This document shows, one piece after another, positions 36,449-45,459 of a stretch of DNA of 64,000 nucleotides (position 1 is the first letter of the stretch; each line of letters starts with the position of its first letter). The position numbers were made by a program, and so were the translations under genes. The notes beneath the pieces are model-generated. The model saw nothing but the letters and a program-made list of their open reading frames with translations. It ran no database searches and was not told the origin of the DNA. This DNA is from Candidatus Dependentiae bacterium Noda2021 (GTDB lineage: Bacteria > Babelota > Babeliae > Babelales > Vermiphilaceae). Location of the stretch: contig AP025250.1 of NCBI GenBank assembly GCA_020886235.1, positions 496,001 to 560,000 of the forward strand. Reading direction: 5' to 3'.

Positions 36449-36477
36449 AAAAAGGCCTTCGCAAAGAAGGCCTTTTT
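36449..36477 (+). terminator. Terminator after hss
   Basis: Stem AAAGGCCTTC/GAAGGCCTTT with a five-base loop and trailing T, ten bases after the hss stop. Confidence 0.85.
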
Positions 36478-36555
36478 GGTGTTACAATGGTCTTTTGTTG
36501 TTGCTTATTTTATGATTAGGACTACGCTCATAGCCTAAATTAACAAAACATTTCT

Positions 36556-36969
36556 TTAATTTTTTTGTCTGCTTTTCTCAGTACTTGCAATTACTGCGGT
36601 ATGCTTAAGATATTTAATATCTTTTTGGTTTAAAACAACAGTATCTGTGTTTTGTATTTTTTTGAGTTTTGCATTTAAACGCTGTGCGGTAAATTGACGC
36701 ATCACGGTGATAATTAATTTATCCTGGGTTTGAATAACAGCTCCAATAGCTGCATTAGGATTTGCAACCAACTGAGTATTTGGTGTATTGGCATAGCGCT
36801 TGCCATCACGCAATAAATTATTTAAATCTACCTTGGTAACGTTTCTTTCTTGCATACGTACAAGAGCGTGGTTGGTTAGGATATAGCCACCTACCATATT
36901 ACTCGATTTTTGTGATGCATAACCTAATGATGATGCTAAACTCAGCACTATAACAAATATTTTTTTCAT
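36556..36969 (-). CDS. Exported DUF4258-like protein
   Basis: The 137-residue protein has a signal peptide (MKKIFVIVLSLASSLGYA). The mature part starts with YILTNHALVRMQERNVTK, the pattern of DUF4258-like domains (a His-Ala-x-x-Arg-Met-x-x-Arg helix followed by beta strands), seen in small RelE/BrnT-like folds. The usual setting is cytoplasmic, so an export signal is unusual. Function unknown. Confidence 0.6.
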   Translation of the reverse strand: MKKIFVIVLSLASSLGYASQKSSNMVGGYILTNHALVRMQERNVTKVDLNNLLRDGKRYANTPNTQLVANPNAAIGAVIQTQDKLIITVMRQFTAQRLNAKLKKIQNTDTVVLNQKDIKYLKHTAVIASTEKSRQKN

Positions 36970-37011
36970 GATGTCCTCATATGAATAGTATAATTATTTT
37001 TAGATTAACAA

Positions 37012-37632
37012 TTATAATGTATTTACATGAGAAAAGAAGTTGAGTTTTTCGAGCGCCTTGCGCAATTCAACCATAGGCAATCCAATGATTGCAGAATACG
37101 ATCCATTTACTGAGGTTAAAAATTGCATCCCATAATCTTCTATGGTTATAGCACCTGACGCATTCAGTGCGGGACTATTGTGCAAGTATGATTCTATCCA
37201 TTCATCTGGAACATTAAACACACATTCTGATTTAACATATTCTATAATGTATTCTTCGCAATACCATTTGTCATGTACCCATCGTTTACGGGCAAGACAA
37301 AATGCGGTTCCGGTAAACACGCCACCACGCGCTGCTTTAATCATGGCAACTGCTTCTTGTGTATCTTTTGGCTTGCCAGCAATAACGCCTTGCGCATCTT
37401 GTGACAATGTATCTGCAGTAAGCACAAAGCATACATCGCCCTCTTTGCCTGTAGGCAACACAACGTGATTCATCTTTTGCAAGGCGATTGCCGTGACCAT
37501 ACTTTGCAGATCTGGTGCTACATCGCATACTGATTCATCTGCATCTTGGGAAACTAAGACATACGGAATTTTTGCTTGATCGAGGAGCATGCGGCGTGAA
37601 GCTGATTTGGTACCGACGTACAAAATTGACAT
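37012..37632 (-). CDS. maf: Maf-family nucleotide pyrophosphatase
   Basis: The 206-residue protein has the Maf hallmarks: the N-terminal SASRRMLLDQA (consensus S-x-S-P-R-R), ALQKM, LTADTLSQDAQGVIAGKP, GVFTGTAFCL, and NASGAITIEDYG followed by GSYSAIIGLPMVEL. Maf proteins hydrolyse non-canonical or standard nucleoside triphosphates such as dTTP or m7GTP and are linked to division arrest. Pro of the first motif is replaced by Ala, a common variation. No partner gene is adjacent. Confidence 0.9.
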   Translation of the reverse strand: MSILYVGTKSASRRMLLDQAKIPYVLVSQDADESVCDVAPDLQSMVTAIALQKMNHVVLPTGKEGDVCFVLTADTLSQDAQGVIAGKPKDTQEAVAMIKAARGGVFTGTAFCLARKRWVHDKWYCEEYIIEYVKSECVFNVPDEWIESYLHNSPALNASGAITIEDYGMQFLTSVNGSYSAIIGLPMVELRKALEKLNFFSHVNTL

Positions 37633-37807
37633 AATTCTTTCCTTAAATGTTTACTCGATAAAAAATAATTTTGGTCATTGATAACAAAGGATTTACAGCG
37701 TATGCCTTATTTGTAAGATCTGCAATATTCTGATCCGTTAGTTAGTTTGAATGTAAACATTAGGGGACGTTAAAAAGCTGATAAATAAAAGCCCTGCATA
37801 TAATCTG

Positions 37808-38206
37808 TTACTGAATTGAGCACAATATTGACAGATTTTTCTGCAATCGTTCACACTTTGCTACTTCATCTTTTATTTGTGGATCACTCAGAAAATCATT
37901 AAGTTGTGTAAAAGAATGGGTGATTATCTTATCGTTATCTGCAGGTACTGTTAAGTAGGTTGTGACAACTTTAGTAGTCATATCGACGACTGCCAGTAAT
38001 TCATCATTTTTTTTTGTGGTGATATTATAATCTGTGCATCCTGGAATCGACATTGCCAATTTTGCGTAAGAAAATAAATCTTCATTACCCATCCACCGCA
38101 TACGCGCCTTTACCAATTTTTCTTGTTCTTCTAATTCTACGCTCATGTTATCCATAGCATAACTATTTATAAGTATCAGACTGCATAGAGCGATTACATA
38201 TTTCAT
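37808..38206 (-). CDS. Exported protein, paralog pair member 2
   Basis: From MKYVIALCSL at 38206 (frame open to 38245) the protein has 132 residues with a signal peptide ending in -SYAMDN. It shares with the upstream gene the body plan: a KARMRWM/CARERWL segment, a beta segment (V-D-x-x-x-x-x-x-TTY), an ITHSFTQLNDFL/IHTFRNFTNFI helix, and a Cys-containing C-terminus (Asn-Leu-Ser/Glu-Ile near the end). Unknown function. Probably a tandem duplicate. Confidence 0.6.
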   Translation of the reverse strand: MKYVIALCSLILINSYAMDNMSVELEEQEKLVKARMRWMGNEDLFSYAKLAMSIPGCTDYNITTKKNDELLAVVDMTTKVVTTYLTVPADNDKIITHSFTQLNDFLSDPQIKDEVAKCERLQKNLSILCSIQ

Positions 38207-38229
38207 TAATTTCTTCCCTGTTGAACTCA

Positions 38230-38598
38230 TTATAATATGGTGCACTTAATTTCAAGATTTCTTTTTATTGCTCGATATTTTTGGGCTTTTTTGAGCAAAT
38301 GTTGATCGTTAATGAAATTGGTAAAATTTCTAAACGTATGAATAAGCTCTTTTTCTTGATCGTCTTGCACAAAATAAGTAGTAATAGTTTGATCACGTAG
38401 ATCAATTTTTACTAACGGTTCTTGCGAATCTTTTGATGAAAATTGGCCAAACAAGCTATTGCTGGCAATTATCATGCTCATGAAAAACTGTGGCATATGA
38501 TCATTGTCTAGCCATCGCTCACGCGCGCACACATAGGGATCTTGCTCCATGGCACATAATGAGCCTGTCATTAATAATGAGAGTAATACGTATTTCAT
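38230..38598 (-). CDS. Exported protein, paralog pair member 1
   Basis: From MKYVLLSLLM at 38598 (AGGA seven bases upstream; the frame is open to 38715) the protein has 122 residues. The signal peptide ends in -LCAMEQ. Mature domain similar to the next gene (see there). Two short genes with a common signal-peptide start, MKYV, suggest a recent duplication including the leader. Confidence 0.6.
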   Translation of the reverse strand: MKYVLLSLLMTGSLCAMEQDPYVCARERWLDNDHMPQFFMSMIIASNSLFGQFSSKDSQEPLVKIDLRDQTITTYFVQDDQEKELIHTFRNFTNFINDQHLLKKAQKYRAIKRNLEIKCTIL

Positions 38599-38856
38599 GA
38601 TATGTCCTGGGTATTTTTTTATGTTGCAGATCTGTCTATCAAAGGTAACTATTGAATCGATTAAGTTTAGCTTAGCAGGTATGATACCCGCAACAATCTC
38701 GTTTTGTAGCTTCATTCGTTACATGTAATGCATAATCAAATATTTTTTCACACTAACATCAGCCATGTAAATTGTTCTGCTTTCTTCAGATGTACAAATA
38801 ATATTAAGCGCAATGATCTAAGCACTGAGGAAATACATTTGCCCTTACACTTTTAA

Positions 38857-39103
38857 TTATTCCCCAAGGCCATAACAAAACGATCTAGTGCAAAGTCCGG
38901 TATAAGACGGTGGCTCATCAGGCTTGTTCAAATCAATAAAACCCAAAGAATAATTAAATTCTAAATACTTGAATAGAAAAATTTTACTATCGCCTTTATT
39001 GAATCTAGCAAAATAATGAACACTTTTTAGATCATTGGTTTTATTTCGTAAACAAAATATCCTTATTATGGTTTATTTTTTTTACACCAACATACAATCT
39101 CAT
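38857..39103 (-). pseudogene. Decayed second copy of the putative immunity gene
   Basis: An ATG at 39103 begins MRLYVGVKK, close to MAMYLGVKK of the intact gene just upstream in the operon. The frame breaks soon after, and another frame to 38857 continues with NDLKSVHYFARFNKGDSK and LGFIDLNK, aligning with DFGGVHYFIYVKKGER and LGTVNLDK in the intact gene. Two missing bases (near 39040-39060) would restore a single protein. It is therefore a broken tandem duplicate. Duplicated, decaying immunity genes are common downstream of polymorphic toxins. Confidence 0.6.
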
Positions 39104-39126
39104 TGAAGCGCTCGAAAAAAATCAAT

Positions 39127-39429
39127 CTATGCACAAAAATCTAAACAATCTTTGTAGTAATTAGTTTGCATACATTTAATTAATTTGCTGATACTATGCC
39201 AAATGGCGCTACTTTCGATCCCATCAACTCTAATTGGTTCGGCGGATTTGTCTAAATTAACAGTTCCAAGTAAAGTTTTCAATTCTTTGTCTTTAAAAAA
39301 GTAAATTATTCTTTCTCCTTTTTTCACATAAATAAAATAATGAACTCCTCCAAAATCGCCTGATTTTGCCTCATAGATTACTTCAAATAAATTCTCAGCA
39401 TATTTTTTTACACCTAAATACATTGCCAT
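39127..39429 (-). CDS. Putative immunity protein of the 764-aa toxin-like protein
   Basis: The 100-residue protein has no signal peptide, unlike nearly all its neighbours, and starts two bases after the stop of the large toxin-like gene. The first half has alternating beta strands (YLGVKKYAENLFEVIYEA, VHYFIYVKKGERIIYFF) and the C-terminus is helical. Small size, cytoplasmic location, position directly downstream and a duplicated pseudogene copy are what is expected of an immunity protein. I do not recognise the fold from sequence, so the role is inferred from context. Confidence 0.55.
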   Translation of the reverse strand: MAMYLGVKKYAENLFEVIYEAKSGDFGGVHYFIYVKKGERIIYFFKDKELKTLLGTVNLDKSAEPIRVDGIESSAIWHSISKLIKCMQTNYYKDCLDFCA

Positions 39430-39430
39430 C

Positions 39431-41725
39431 TTAAAATCCTCTAATTAATTTTTGCCAATCGTAATGCTTATTTATCAAAGGATGCGCATCAGACCATTTA
39501 ACTGAAATATCCCGCATAATTAGAGATTCTGCAAATTCATGTTTCAGCCATAACAAATCTGATTTAGCAAATTCTCCATCTACTAACCTAATCCATGCAT
39601 TGGCAATATCAATTTGTGGATCAAATTGTTTTAATCCATCAGCTAACAAATGTTGGTCCATGAATACATGATTTTTTATTTTTTCAATTATGCTTTGTTT
39701 AATTCCTGTATTTTTTGAAACTATTGCCACATCGTTTTTATCTGTTCTAATTTTTTCATAAAGCTCACAAGCTCTTTTCTCTAATTTTTCATACTCCTTT
39801 GTCCCTATTGTGGATCCCTCTAAAGAAGAAATTTTTTCTTTAATTGTGCGAGAATTTATCCTATCGATATTCATATTCAATTCTCGTAATTCCTCAGAAT
39901 TTGCAAGAATTTTTTCAGCTTCAAGCTGACAAAATGGTTGCTCGGGTAATATTTCTTGTTTTACCGATGAGCATGCATTCTCAACTGGAAGATCAGCCGA
40001 TTTAGCAGCTTCAGCTATTTTGGCTGCAGAATTAGTGACACTTTCAACGTTTTTGTATGCAGCAAGCACAGCTATTTCGTTAGTTTCTTTAACGTTGGCA
40101 AGCAGATTAGCTTGTTTTGCTAAGCTTGTTTGTCCATCATTAAGAACAGCCATAACTTGAGTGTTTTTTGTCTGCGCTGCAGCTACAACCACCCCCTCTG
40201 GATATGATGCAAATTTGACACCAAGAAGATCTATGACCTTTTCAGGTTTTTGATGGCGTATTGTGGTCAGTACTTCTTCTATCGCACTAATCGTGTTGGG
40301 ATTGCACACTTTTGGATTAGCATTCCTCATCATGCTGATTGTGCGATTCACGGTTGGAAAAACAACTTTTTGGGCAATAACAAGGTCCAAAATCATTGGG
40401 GCTATGATTTTACCTCTTTCTTGATAAGTCAGTTTTGAAAAATTAGTAACATGATTATACAATTCATCAAAATCATTTTTAACTTGCTCATTAAGCTCTT
40501 GAGCCAAATCTATTGCTTGTTGTGGATCATGCTCTGCTAATGTGCTAATTGCTTTGTACTGAATGATTTTTTGCGCCCCATACATAAGAGGCTTTAATGG
40601 CATGGTAAGAAAGGAGATACAATAGCCTAGGGGATCATTTTTTATTTTTTTACCAAAATCAAGAGAACCTTGGCATAAACCTTTTGTAAAATCATCGACG
40701 GCTTTAATGTTAAACTTACTCTCATAATTAAAAAATTCTTTGTACAAGTTATCTACAAATATTTTCTTTTGCTCAACACTCAAACCTTTTTGAATAGCCT
40801 CACTATTGTTGTGTAACAGTAAAGCCAGTTTGTGCGATGCTTGAACTCTAGCCGAAAAATAGGGGGCTATGATGCGCGCAGTATCTGTTAATAAAAACTT
40901 CTCTGTGACATCAGCAAGTTTATCAACAACTATTTGCCCATAAGCGCTAACATTGTTTATCGCATGCGTGGTTAGTTGAAGAGCGTTATTTGCATATGAG
41001 CCAATCACTTTGCCATAATCTAAAGCTGCCCAACAAAAATTAGCTATACTTGAAGCCTTAGCAGTATTTCTAGATATATTTTGCTTAATACCTACTACAG
41101 TAATTTCTGCTAAATCTTTATGAAATTCTCGCAGATTGCTAGGTAATGATTTGTTGTAATATTGAGTCGCAGATTTATCAATTATTTGGATAAACTCTCC
41201 ATGCAATTGGTGCTGCAACTCAGTACCGGTTAATGAACGTAACAAACCAGGGTCTTGCTTACATTCTGATATCAACTGTAAGCCAGCGTCTGTTACCGTG
41301 TAGGATTTAAAATATTGATTACTGAGTGTTGAAGCAGCATTTCTTTTTTGTTCGAGCTCAATAAAATTAGTGCCATCAAGTTTATTTTTAGAACTTTGGG
41401 TTTTACGAACACCTGAAGATAATTTTTTATCATAGTCATCTGGCGATCCCGTTGCCATATCGCGGCGGTTGTCATGATAGGAGTCTCTTAGATCCGTATC
41501 GTTACGATCTACCGTATGCTGTACTCTATTGCTTTCTGACTCTTCATAACTGAAACTTATCTTGAGAGAAATATTTACCTCATCATTATCGCGCTTACTG
41601 TTTCCCTCCCCAGTCCATACATATACGCCGTATGGCAACATTGATAAACCTGCAATCAAGTTCACATCAGAAAGGCTTATAAGTGCAAAAAAAACTAATA
41701 ATTTAGTTCTGATATTATTTAACAT
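39431..41725 (-). CDS. Large exported protein with a polymorphic-toxin-like C-terminus
   Basis: The 764-residue protein starts with a signal-peptide-like segment (about 1-26). The long middle (about 30-640) is helical and unrecognised, with a hydrophobic patch near 370-385. The last ~115 residues (from about ACELYEKIR) contain DVAIVSKNTGIKQSIIEKIK, NHVFMDQHLL, FDPQIDIANAWIRL and LLWLKHEFAESL, ending HYDWQKLIRGF. From memory this resembles a domain found at the C-termini of polymorphic toxins and phage MuF-type proteins; the conserved HE..E may be catalytic, but the activity is unknown. It overlaps the upstream AAA+ gene by seven bases. Confidence 0.6.
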   Translation of the reverse strand: MLNNIRTKLLVFFALISLSDVNLIAGLSMLPYGVYVWTGEGNSKRDNDEVNISLKISFSYEESESNRVQHTVDRNDTDLRDSYHDNRRDMATGSPDDYDKKLSSGVRKTQSSKNKLDGTNFIELEQKRNAASTLSNQYFKSYTVTDAGLQLISECKQDPGLLRSLTGTELQHQLHGEFIQIIDKSATQYYNKSLPSNLREFHKDLAEITVVGIKQNISRNTAKASSIANFCWAALDYGKVIGSYANNALQLTTHAINNVSAYGQIVVDKLADVTEKFLLTDTARIIAPYFSARVQASHKLALLLHNNSEAIQKGLSVEQKKIFVDNLYKEFFNYESKFNIKAVDDFTKGLCQGSLDFGKKIKNDPLGYCISFLTMPLKPLMYGAQKIIQYKAISTLAEHDPQQAIDLAQELNEQVKNDFDELYNHVTNFSKLTYQERGKIIAPMILDLVIAQKVVFPTVNRTISMMRNANPKVCNPNTISAIEEVLTTIRHQKPEKVIDLLGVKFASYPEGVVVAAAQTKNTQVMAVLNDGQTSLAKQANLLANVKETNEIAVLAAYKNVESVTNSAAKIAEAAKSADLPVENACSSVKQEILPEQPFCQLEAEKILANSEELRELNMNIDRINSRTIKEKISSLEGSTIGTKEYEKLEKRACELYEKIRTDKNDVAIVSKNTGIKQSIIEKIKNHVFMDQHLLADGLKQFDPQIDIANAWIRLVDGEFAKSDLLWLKHEFAESLIMRDISVKWSDAHPLINKHYDWQKLIRGF

Positions 41726-42825
41726 GCAATAGCCCCCGGTCGACTCATATGCAGCTTCTTAGAACAACAGTAAACCATTTTTGCACCCGTAAACATAAGT
41801 TTAGTCAAAGTTATTCCACTAATTACCGCAGAAAAAACAACTCCTAGTTTATAAAATTTCTCATAATGCTGAGAAAAAAAACTTTGATTCCAAGAACTTT
41901 TTTCTTTTAAAATAATTTTTAAAGCATGAGTGAAATGTTTTCTTTCTAGCATCAAAAATTTGCGATATTTACAAAAAAGATCAGTATCTGATAAACCGCA
42001 AACTTTAGCGGTATCAATAAGCAATTGTATGTCACGTAGAGAACTATCCTTAATTTGTGACAATAATGAATCTATAAATTGGTCATTAATATTATTGGCA
42101 AGAGAAAGTGTTTTATCAAACTTTACACTTTTTTTAAAAGATTCAATTTGCTGCTTTTTGGGGGGACAGTCTACACTTACAATTTTACCACAAAATCTGC
42201 TTTTTATTTGCGGTGGGAGTTTGCTCGCATCATTCATAGTAGCAATAACAAATATTTGCGGATGCAATTTTTCAATCTCATCGATCATCTGCCAAAATAC
42301 TACCGCATTCATACTATCGTCAGAACGTGAGTCATCATAATTTTCAAAAACCTTATCTAATTCATCAAGAATTAAAAGTGTTTTTACATTATCTTCCATA
42401 ATTTTTTTAAAATAATTTGTCATATGCGTAGCGGTTTGATTCCTATACGCTCCCACTATTGCTGATATCGAGATAAATTGGATTCTCCCTCCAAATAACT
42501 TGCCTAACGCGGTTGCCAAAGTGGTTTTTCCACTACCCGGGGGGCCAACCAAAATAAGTCTGTGCAGGGAAGGTATAACCGTGCCATTGTCATACATGCT
42601 AAAATAGTTCATTATTCCTTGAATGTACTCCGGTGCATCCTTTAGAACAGAATGCATTAACCACTCAGGCATAACAATTTTTTTAGGGATTATTTTTTTA
42701 TCTTCTGGCGTCTTGATTTCAGTTGAATTATTTTCTGTTTTGTTTGCTTGATTGTCTGCTTCGCTTGGATAAGCGATCCAAGACAAAACTAAAAGAAATA
42801 AAATACTATAATTTATAAGTTTCAT
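41719..42825 (-). CDS. AAA+ ATPase with signal sequence and C-terminal membrane segment
   Basis: The 368-residue protein begins with a signal peptide or anchor (MKLINYSILFLLVLSWIAYP). An AAA+ module follows: Walker A VGPPGSGKTT (93-102), Walker B LLILDELDK (150-158), sensor 1 in IATMNDAS (194-201) and a candidate arginine finger in IKSRF (R210). A hydrophobic segment near 328-346 (VVFSAVISGITLTKL) may cross a membrane, with Cys near the end. AAA+ ATPases need ATP, which the periplasm lacks, so either the motor faces the cytoplasm as an anchored protein, or it works after delivery to a host. The second AAA+ gene is directly upstream. Confidence 0.8.
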   Translation of the reverse strand: MKLINYSILFLLVLSWIAYPSEADNQANKTENNSTEIKTPEDKKIIPKKIVMPEWLMHSVLKDAPEYIQGIMNYFSMYDNGTVIPSLHRLILVGPPGSGKTTLATALGKLFGGRIQFISISAIVGAYRNQTATHMTNYFKKIMEDNVKTLLILDELDKVFENYDDSRSDDSMNAVVFWQMIDEIEKLHPQIFVIATMNDASKLPPQIKSRFCGKIVSVDCPPKKQQIESFKKSVKFDKTLSLANNINDQFIDSLLSQIKDSSLRDIQLLIDTAKVCGLSDTDLFCKYRKFLMLERKHFTHALKIILKEKSSWNQSFFSQHYEKFYKLGVVFSAVISGITLTKLMFTGAKMVYCCSKKLHMSRPGAIAC

Positions 42826-42834
42826 ATGAATTCA

Positions 42835-44019
42835 CTAGTTGTAAGAATTGTTCTTTTTGAGTCGCTCAATTATTTTTAGCCATTCAGCTTTTTGTTTATC
42901 GTTTAAGGTAGCCATTAACAGTTTCAAACTATTACTTTGAACCGGAGAAGTAAGCGTCATAAGGGCGGTTGGTTCTTTTAAGAAGTGATCTATTAATATT
43001 CTTTGAACTTCGATACGGTCCTGACGATCTGATTGTGTTTCTATAACATGGTGATATTCAATTTCTTCGTAATTTTTTTGATATTCGGCATAAGTAATAT
43101 CAAAAAGATCTCTGGTTATTGCAATTTCGCCACTGGTGATATTATGAGACCTTGCGTAAATTCGTCTTAATAAATACACAAATTCCGTGTTATCTCGGGC
43201 CATATCACTACTGAGATTTTTAAATCGAGCTTTAATGTAATCCTTATTAATTGCTTCTTCAAATGTTATGCCAGCTTTAAAAGCAATAGAAAGAAACTCT
43301 TGGAGCTTTTGATCTTCAGTTAATGTTGAACCAAATATTATTCTACGTTGTACAATTCTATTTTTCATAGGTTGCGGCAATTGAGTATCTCTATTCATTG
43401 TGCCAATAAAATATAAATCTGTATTTTTTTTATGAGTATCTAAAAATTGCCATAGATATTTTGCAGTTGCGCTTGTGTCATAATGCGAATCATGAGCATT
43501 TTCGAGCAATTCATTGAGCTCATCAATTATAATTATTGTTTTTTTCTTACTCGCTGCAATAGCATCTAGAATAGTGCTTAAATTACTGCGTGTCTTGTTG
43601 CGTACGTGCCCTAACAAATCACCACTCTTAATAAAAACAGCTTCCCAGCCATCTTCGCGTAATAGCTTACTGGCTATAGCTTTTGCGATGGTAGTCTTAC
43701 CGGCTCCCGGTGGACCAACAAATATAACACTATTACCTTGTTTATTTTTGTAAGAATCTGCATCTTTCAATTGCTCAACGATATTTTGAGCATCTACAGG
43801 TGCACTTTTTAGGTACAGCTCAATCTCTTGAGCTTCATCTTGACTGAGTTGCAAACATTTAAGTAATTTTGCCTCTATGTCCTCATTTTTACCTATTTCA
43901 ACATTCAAAGGCTGCTGCATCTTAGTATCGTCGTCGATTAATCCAGATTCTTTTATGAATTCTTGAGCATTGGCACCTTTTACAAATACCAATAAGAATA
44001 GTAATAGGGTTTTAAACAT
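42835..44019 (-). CDS. Second AAA+ ATPase with signal peptide
   Basis: From the ATG at 44019 (GGGGAA before it; the frame is open to 44049) the protein has 394 residues. A clean signal peptide ends at ANAQE. The AAA+ module has Walker A VGPPGAGKTT (101-110), Walker B IIIIDELNEL (161-170), sensor 1 IGTMNR (205-210) and a candidate arginine finger in MKNRI (R221). The C-terminal ~120 residues are helical. The two ATPases are related only distantly outside the module. Tandem exported AAA+ proteins recall lumenal torsins of eukaryotes in cell biology only; no homology beyond AAA+ is claimed. Confidence 0.8.
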   Translation of the reverse strand: MFKTLLLFLLVFVKGANAQEFIKESGLIDDDTKMQQPLNVEIGKNEDIEAKLLKCLQLSQDEAQEIELYLKSAPVDAQNIVEQLKDADSYKNKQGNSVIFVGPPGAGKTTIAKAIASKLLREDGWEAVFIKSGDLLGHVRNKTRSNLSTILDAIAASKKKTIIIIDELNELLENAHDSHYDTSATAKYLWQFLDTHKKNTDLYFIGTMNRDTQLPQPMKNRIVQRRIIFGSTLTEDQKLQEFLSIAFKAGITFEEAINKDYIKARFKNLSSDMARDNTEFVYLLRRIYARSHNITSGEIAITRDLFDITYAEYQKNYEEIEYHHVIETQSDRQDRIEVQRILIDHFLKEPTALMTLTSPVQSNSLKLLMATLNDKQKAEWLKIIERLKKNNSYN

Positions 44020-44063
44020 TTTTTCCCCAATCATAAATTTAACACACATGTTTCGTGAGTTGT

Positions 44064-44891
44064 TTAGCTATAAATCTTGATAACTCTATCTTTTATGGAG
44101 CCTTTTTCTAATAAGGCTTTTTCAATTTGATCAAGCTTATCGACTGATAGTTTTTGGCCATTACTTGATAAATAATGTTTTTGAAGGTACTCATTAATTG
44201 GTTGAGCAATCTCGCCTGCTAAAATAATTTTATCTGCTGTGCTTAACAAAGCCACAGAATTTACCACAGCTTTACCTACTGCGGTCGATTGTGAAATAAC
44301 GTGCGATCCTTGAGTAACAACAAATGTTTTTGCACTAACTGCCGCACCCGTTACTGTAGCATGAGCACTGGCTCCTAGAGCACTCGCTTTAGCAGCAATA
44401 GCCGTACCCGGCAAAGCAATGGGAGTCGCAACAACAAAAACAACCAATAGCGTAACACCCACTGCCCCCGTTACAAGAACGATCTTTGTCTTACTCATTC
44501 GATTGATTTTCTCAGCAGGAATGTGTGCAAAAGCCTCTTTAAAATCTTTCATAATTGAATCAATCTTCTTATGGCCACCTTCAGATACAAAAAAATTAAA
44601 ACAATCTGAGCATTGTTCAGGAATATTAATAGCTTTCTTGCTTTGATCTTTAATATTTAAAGCTAAACAATCAAGTAATTTATCTTCTGCTATCAGTAAT
44701 TTAATTTGCGATTCACGTCTGTCTCTGAGGTACTCTTTCATCGGACCGGGAAACAAGCGCGTGGCAACAATACGTACTGTGGTATTGGCAGTATTTATTA
44801 AATGACAAACAGCTTTAAATACTTGTGGACCTTTCTCGTCTGCATGAGTGGCCGAATTCAATAAAATTGTAATTAATAATAAATTTTTCAT
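44064..44891 (-). CDS. Exported protein with a membrane helix and Ala/Gly-rich segment
   Basis: The 275-residue protein has a signal peptide (about 1-17, NSATHADEK). Residues 18-132 are helical with four Cys. A strong hydrophobic segment (about 137-162) is followed by an Ala/Ser/Gly/Val-rich region (to about 215), reminiscent of membrane-inserting or pore-forming regions. It is part of the AAA+/toxin operon, and its start overlaps the stop of the previous gene (ATGA). No family recognised. Confidence 0.6.
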   Translation of the reverse strand: MKNLLLITILLNSATHADEKGPQVFKAVCHLINTANTTVRIVATRLFPGPMKEYLRDRRESQIKLLIAEDKLLDCLALNIKDQSKKAINIPEQCSDCFNFFVSEGGHKKIDSIMKDFKEAFAHIPAEKINRMSKTKIVLVTGAVGVTLLVVFVVATPIALPGTAIAAKASALGASAHATVTGAAVSAKTFVVTQGSHVISQSTAVGKAVVNSVALLSTADKIILAGEIAQPINEYLQKHYLSSNGQKLSVDKLDQIEKALLEKGSIKDRVIKIYS

Positions 44892-45430
44892 CGTCTCATG
44901 TAGTTAAAAGCATGTTGTTTTTCTGCCAATATCTGCGGATTCAAAATTAACAAATCTAGCACTTCCTTTTCACAAGCTTTTGGCATGTGAAACTTTTCAT
45001 CCAGTTCACCCTTAACGTGCGTACGCATGCATACCGACAATAGCCGTATAGCCTTATATTCCATTTTTAAATTTTTCCCTTTTTCATTTTCAGCTTCTTT
45101 TGCACCACTGGGCATAAAGTAATTAAACAAACGACCTACTGAGTCACCAACATTGAGTGCGGTATTCACAGCATAAAGACCGAGCCCTACATTTTCTCTA
45201 AGTTCCTTAGCCTGATGAGCAGCTTCATTATTCTCTAATTCTTTTAATTTTGCTTTATAATAGCTTTCGCTAGAATTGTTATTGGGTATAGTTGCCGGAT
45301 CAACACCTTTCGATTGCTCTTCAAAAACTTCCTCAGACGTCGCCTGCGTCGAGTCCAATTCAGGATTTTGTGTATTAATATAAGTAGGAGATAAAAAAAA
45401 CACAGATAAAAAAATAAAGACAATTAACAT
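44888..45430 (-). CDS. Exported helical protein of the AAA+/toxin operon
   Basis: The 180-residue protein has a signal peptide (MLIVFIFLSVFFLSPTYI), a Ser/Thr/Glu-rich acidic segment (about 20-55), and a helical domain with a GLGLYAVNTALNVGDSVGRL stretch. AAGG lies just upstream of the ATG. The stop overlaps the next gene (ATGA), indicating coupled translation. Function unknown. Confidence 0.6.
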   Translation of the reverse strand: MLIVFIFLSVFFLSPTYINTQNPELDSTQATSEEVFEEQSKGVDPATIPNNNSSESYYKAKLKELENNEAAHQAKELRENVGLGLYAVNTALNVGDSVGRLFNYFMPSGAKEAENEKGKNLKMEYKAIRLLSVCMRTHVKGELDEKFHMPKACEKEVLDLLILNPQILAEKQHAFNYMRR

Positions 45431-45459
45431 TCGAACCTTCTTAATATATTTAAAAACAT

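Noticed and set aside
41719-44049. That the AAA+ proteins are ordinary cytoplasmic ATPases with a mispredicted start.
   Set aside because: The hydrophobic leader begins at the first in-frame ATG, for the 44019 gene right after GGGGAA, and later Met codons have no ribosome-binding site.
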